Shown: positions 63,260 through 64,000 of the stretch, in pieces
Numbering within the stretch: the first letter of the stretch is position 1
Layout of the letters: every line of letters starts with the position of its first letter
Assembly: GCA_002402825.1 (NCBI GenBank)
Contig: DHGP01000026.1
Coordinates: forward strand, 1 to 64,000
DNA length: 64,000 bases
Direction: 5' to 3'
Origin: Firmicutes bacterium UBA4795
Lineage (GTDB): Bacteria; Bacillota; Desulfotomaculia; Desulfotomaculales; Nap2-2B
Made by a program: the position numbers and the translations under genes
The notes under the pieces: generated by a model
What the model was told of the DNA's origin: nothing
Databases searched by the model: none
What the model saw: only the letters and a program-made list of their open reading frames with translations

Positions 63260-64000
63260 CTGATTGTTTTTGTATTCCTTTCTTCGACTAATTTTTGGTC
63301 GAGGTAAACCCGTATAAAACCATCGGAGTAATAACGTACTGTTTTTTCTACTTTATCACCGGGAGGATGATTGCCAAAGTAAACAGTTCTGGTTCCGGCT
63401 ACATCAGTTACCTCTATACTTACTTCATGATTTATTCCGTCATTAGGAACGGGTATTTCTACCGTAACGTCTCTAGGTAAAGGACCAGGGCCCTCGCTTA
63501 CCACTACTTTTACCTTGGTTTTTTTAGTTGCCTGACTATTTGCTGGCGGCTCTTGCCTAATTATTTTGCCGCTAAGATATTGATCGCTGGTTTCCCACTG
63601 GAAGTTTTCATCTAAAGATAAGCCGTTTTCAGCTAGCTTGTTACGCGCCTCTTCTAAAGAAAGACCCTTTAACGAAGGTACAATAATTTCTTGATTTTCA
63701 CCAACCTTATCTGGAGATAGCGGCGGAGGCCCCATAGAAACATAAACGGTGACTTTGCTTCCTTTTTTTAACTTATCTTTGGGGGCAGGTGCTTGTTTAA
63801 AAATAAGGCCTTTGGGTATCTGTTCATGATAATCTTCTTTAACTGGCTCTTCTAAGTTTAAATCAGCTTTTATGAGTTCTAAACGGGCTTCATTTATGGT
63901 TTTTCGATATAAATCAGGTACTTCTCTTAACTCAGGTCCCAAACTCACCGTAAGTAAAATTTCGCGCGGTGGTTTTACCGGCGGGTCGTCCGGACCGATA
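63256..64000 (-). CDS. prkC: Ser/Thr protein kinase PrkC, C-terminal PASTA part (truncated by window edge)
   Basis: The frame is open to the right edge. The visible part has PASTA repeats, each with V-P-D/S-L then EARNKLAENGL-type helix, ending VSLGP, VYVSMGPP and VVVSEGPGP, and then a C-terminal beta domain. PASTA domains bind peptidoglycan fragments outside the cell. The kinase and membrane segment are beyond the window. The prkC-rsgA-rpe order is typical of Firmicutes. Confidence 0.93.
   Translation of the reverse strand, partial: IGPDDPPVKPPREILLTVSLGPELREVPDLYRKTINEARLELIKADLNLEEPVKEDYHEQIPKGLIFKQAPAPKDKLKKGSKVTVYVSMGPPPLSPDKVGENQEIIVPSLKGLSLEEARNKLAENGLSLDENFQWETSDQYLSGKIIRQEPPANSQATKKTKVKVVVSEGPGPLPRDVTVEIPVPNDGINHEVSIEVTDVAGTRTVYFGNHPPGDKVEKTVRYYSDGFIRVYLDQKLVEERNTKTIR

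Overview
The window is chromosomal DNA of a spore-forming, low-GC Firmicute (class Clostridia, Peptococcaceae/Desulfotomaculum/Pelotomaculum-like; the genus cannot be named from sequence alone). Evidence: sporulation genes (spoIIP, ytaF, ylbJ, sigH), an ispH-rpsA fusion, the dnaG-rpoD and prkC-rsgA-rpe gene orders, a Bacillus-type succinate dehydrogenase and a methylmalonyl-CoA pathway cluster typical of propionate-metabolising Clostridia. Most genes lie on the minus strand.

Layout. 1-835: end of a CRISPR array followed by a decayed IS3-type insertion sequence. 888-1307: three tRNA genes with their promoter. 1343-4301: rpoD and dnaG. 4472-9796: flavoprotein, thpR, tldD, a DUF134 regulator, spoIIP and a DUF1614 membrane protein. 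10024-24119: a long aromatic supraoperon (trpEGDCFBA-aroF-tyrA-aroA) running into cmk, plsC and ispH-rpsA. It is preceded by a strong promoter and a leader that looks like a TRAP (MtrB) attenuator: nine NAG triplets at 5-nt spacing overlap an antiterminator that competes with a terminator. 24145-25922: cobO and a divergent membrane protein with an Mrr-nuclease-like core. 25924-30740: a 4.8-kb decayed integrative element in a tRNA-Val gene, bounded by 57-bp direct repeats, carrying XRE regulators, HicBA, a broken RelE-like pair, ImmA, an HNH fragment and an integrase remnant. 30839-40015: a D,D-carboxypeptidase with a frameshift, a DedA protein, polA-mutM-ytaF-coaE-slt and ylbJ. 40022-42767: pstSCA without pstB. 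42853-55631: the propionate/succinate block. 55846-64000: sigH, a LysR regulator, ynbB, hfq, miaA, miaB, a small zinc-ribbon protein, rpe, rsgA and the 3' end of prkC.

How the genes work together. SdhCAB, FumAB, methylmalonyl-CoA mutase, epimerase and a three-part transcarboxylase (12S, biotinyl 1.3S, 5S, plus a small extra protein) would interconvert propionyl-CoA plus oxaloacetate with methylmalonyl-CoA/succinyl-CoA, succinate, fumarate, malate and pyruvate. CobO would help make the mutase cofactor. The cobalamin-binding mutase subunit, succinyl-CoA synthetase and malate dehydrogenase are not in the window. A BadH-like dehydrogenase, a MaoC hydratase and an iron-sulfur flavoprotein sit between sdhB and fumA.

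Several families of short palindromic repeats are scattered between genes, and some have become coding sequence: two copies lie in frame inside trpE, one forms the rpe C-terminus and one supplies the start of trpA. Several genes seem to use unusual starts (miaB ATC, polA CTG) or carry homopolymer frameshifts.
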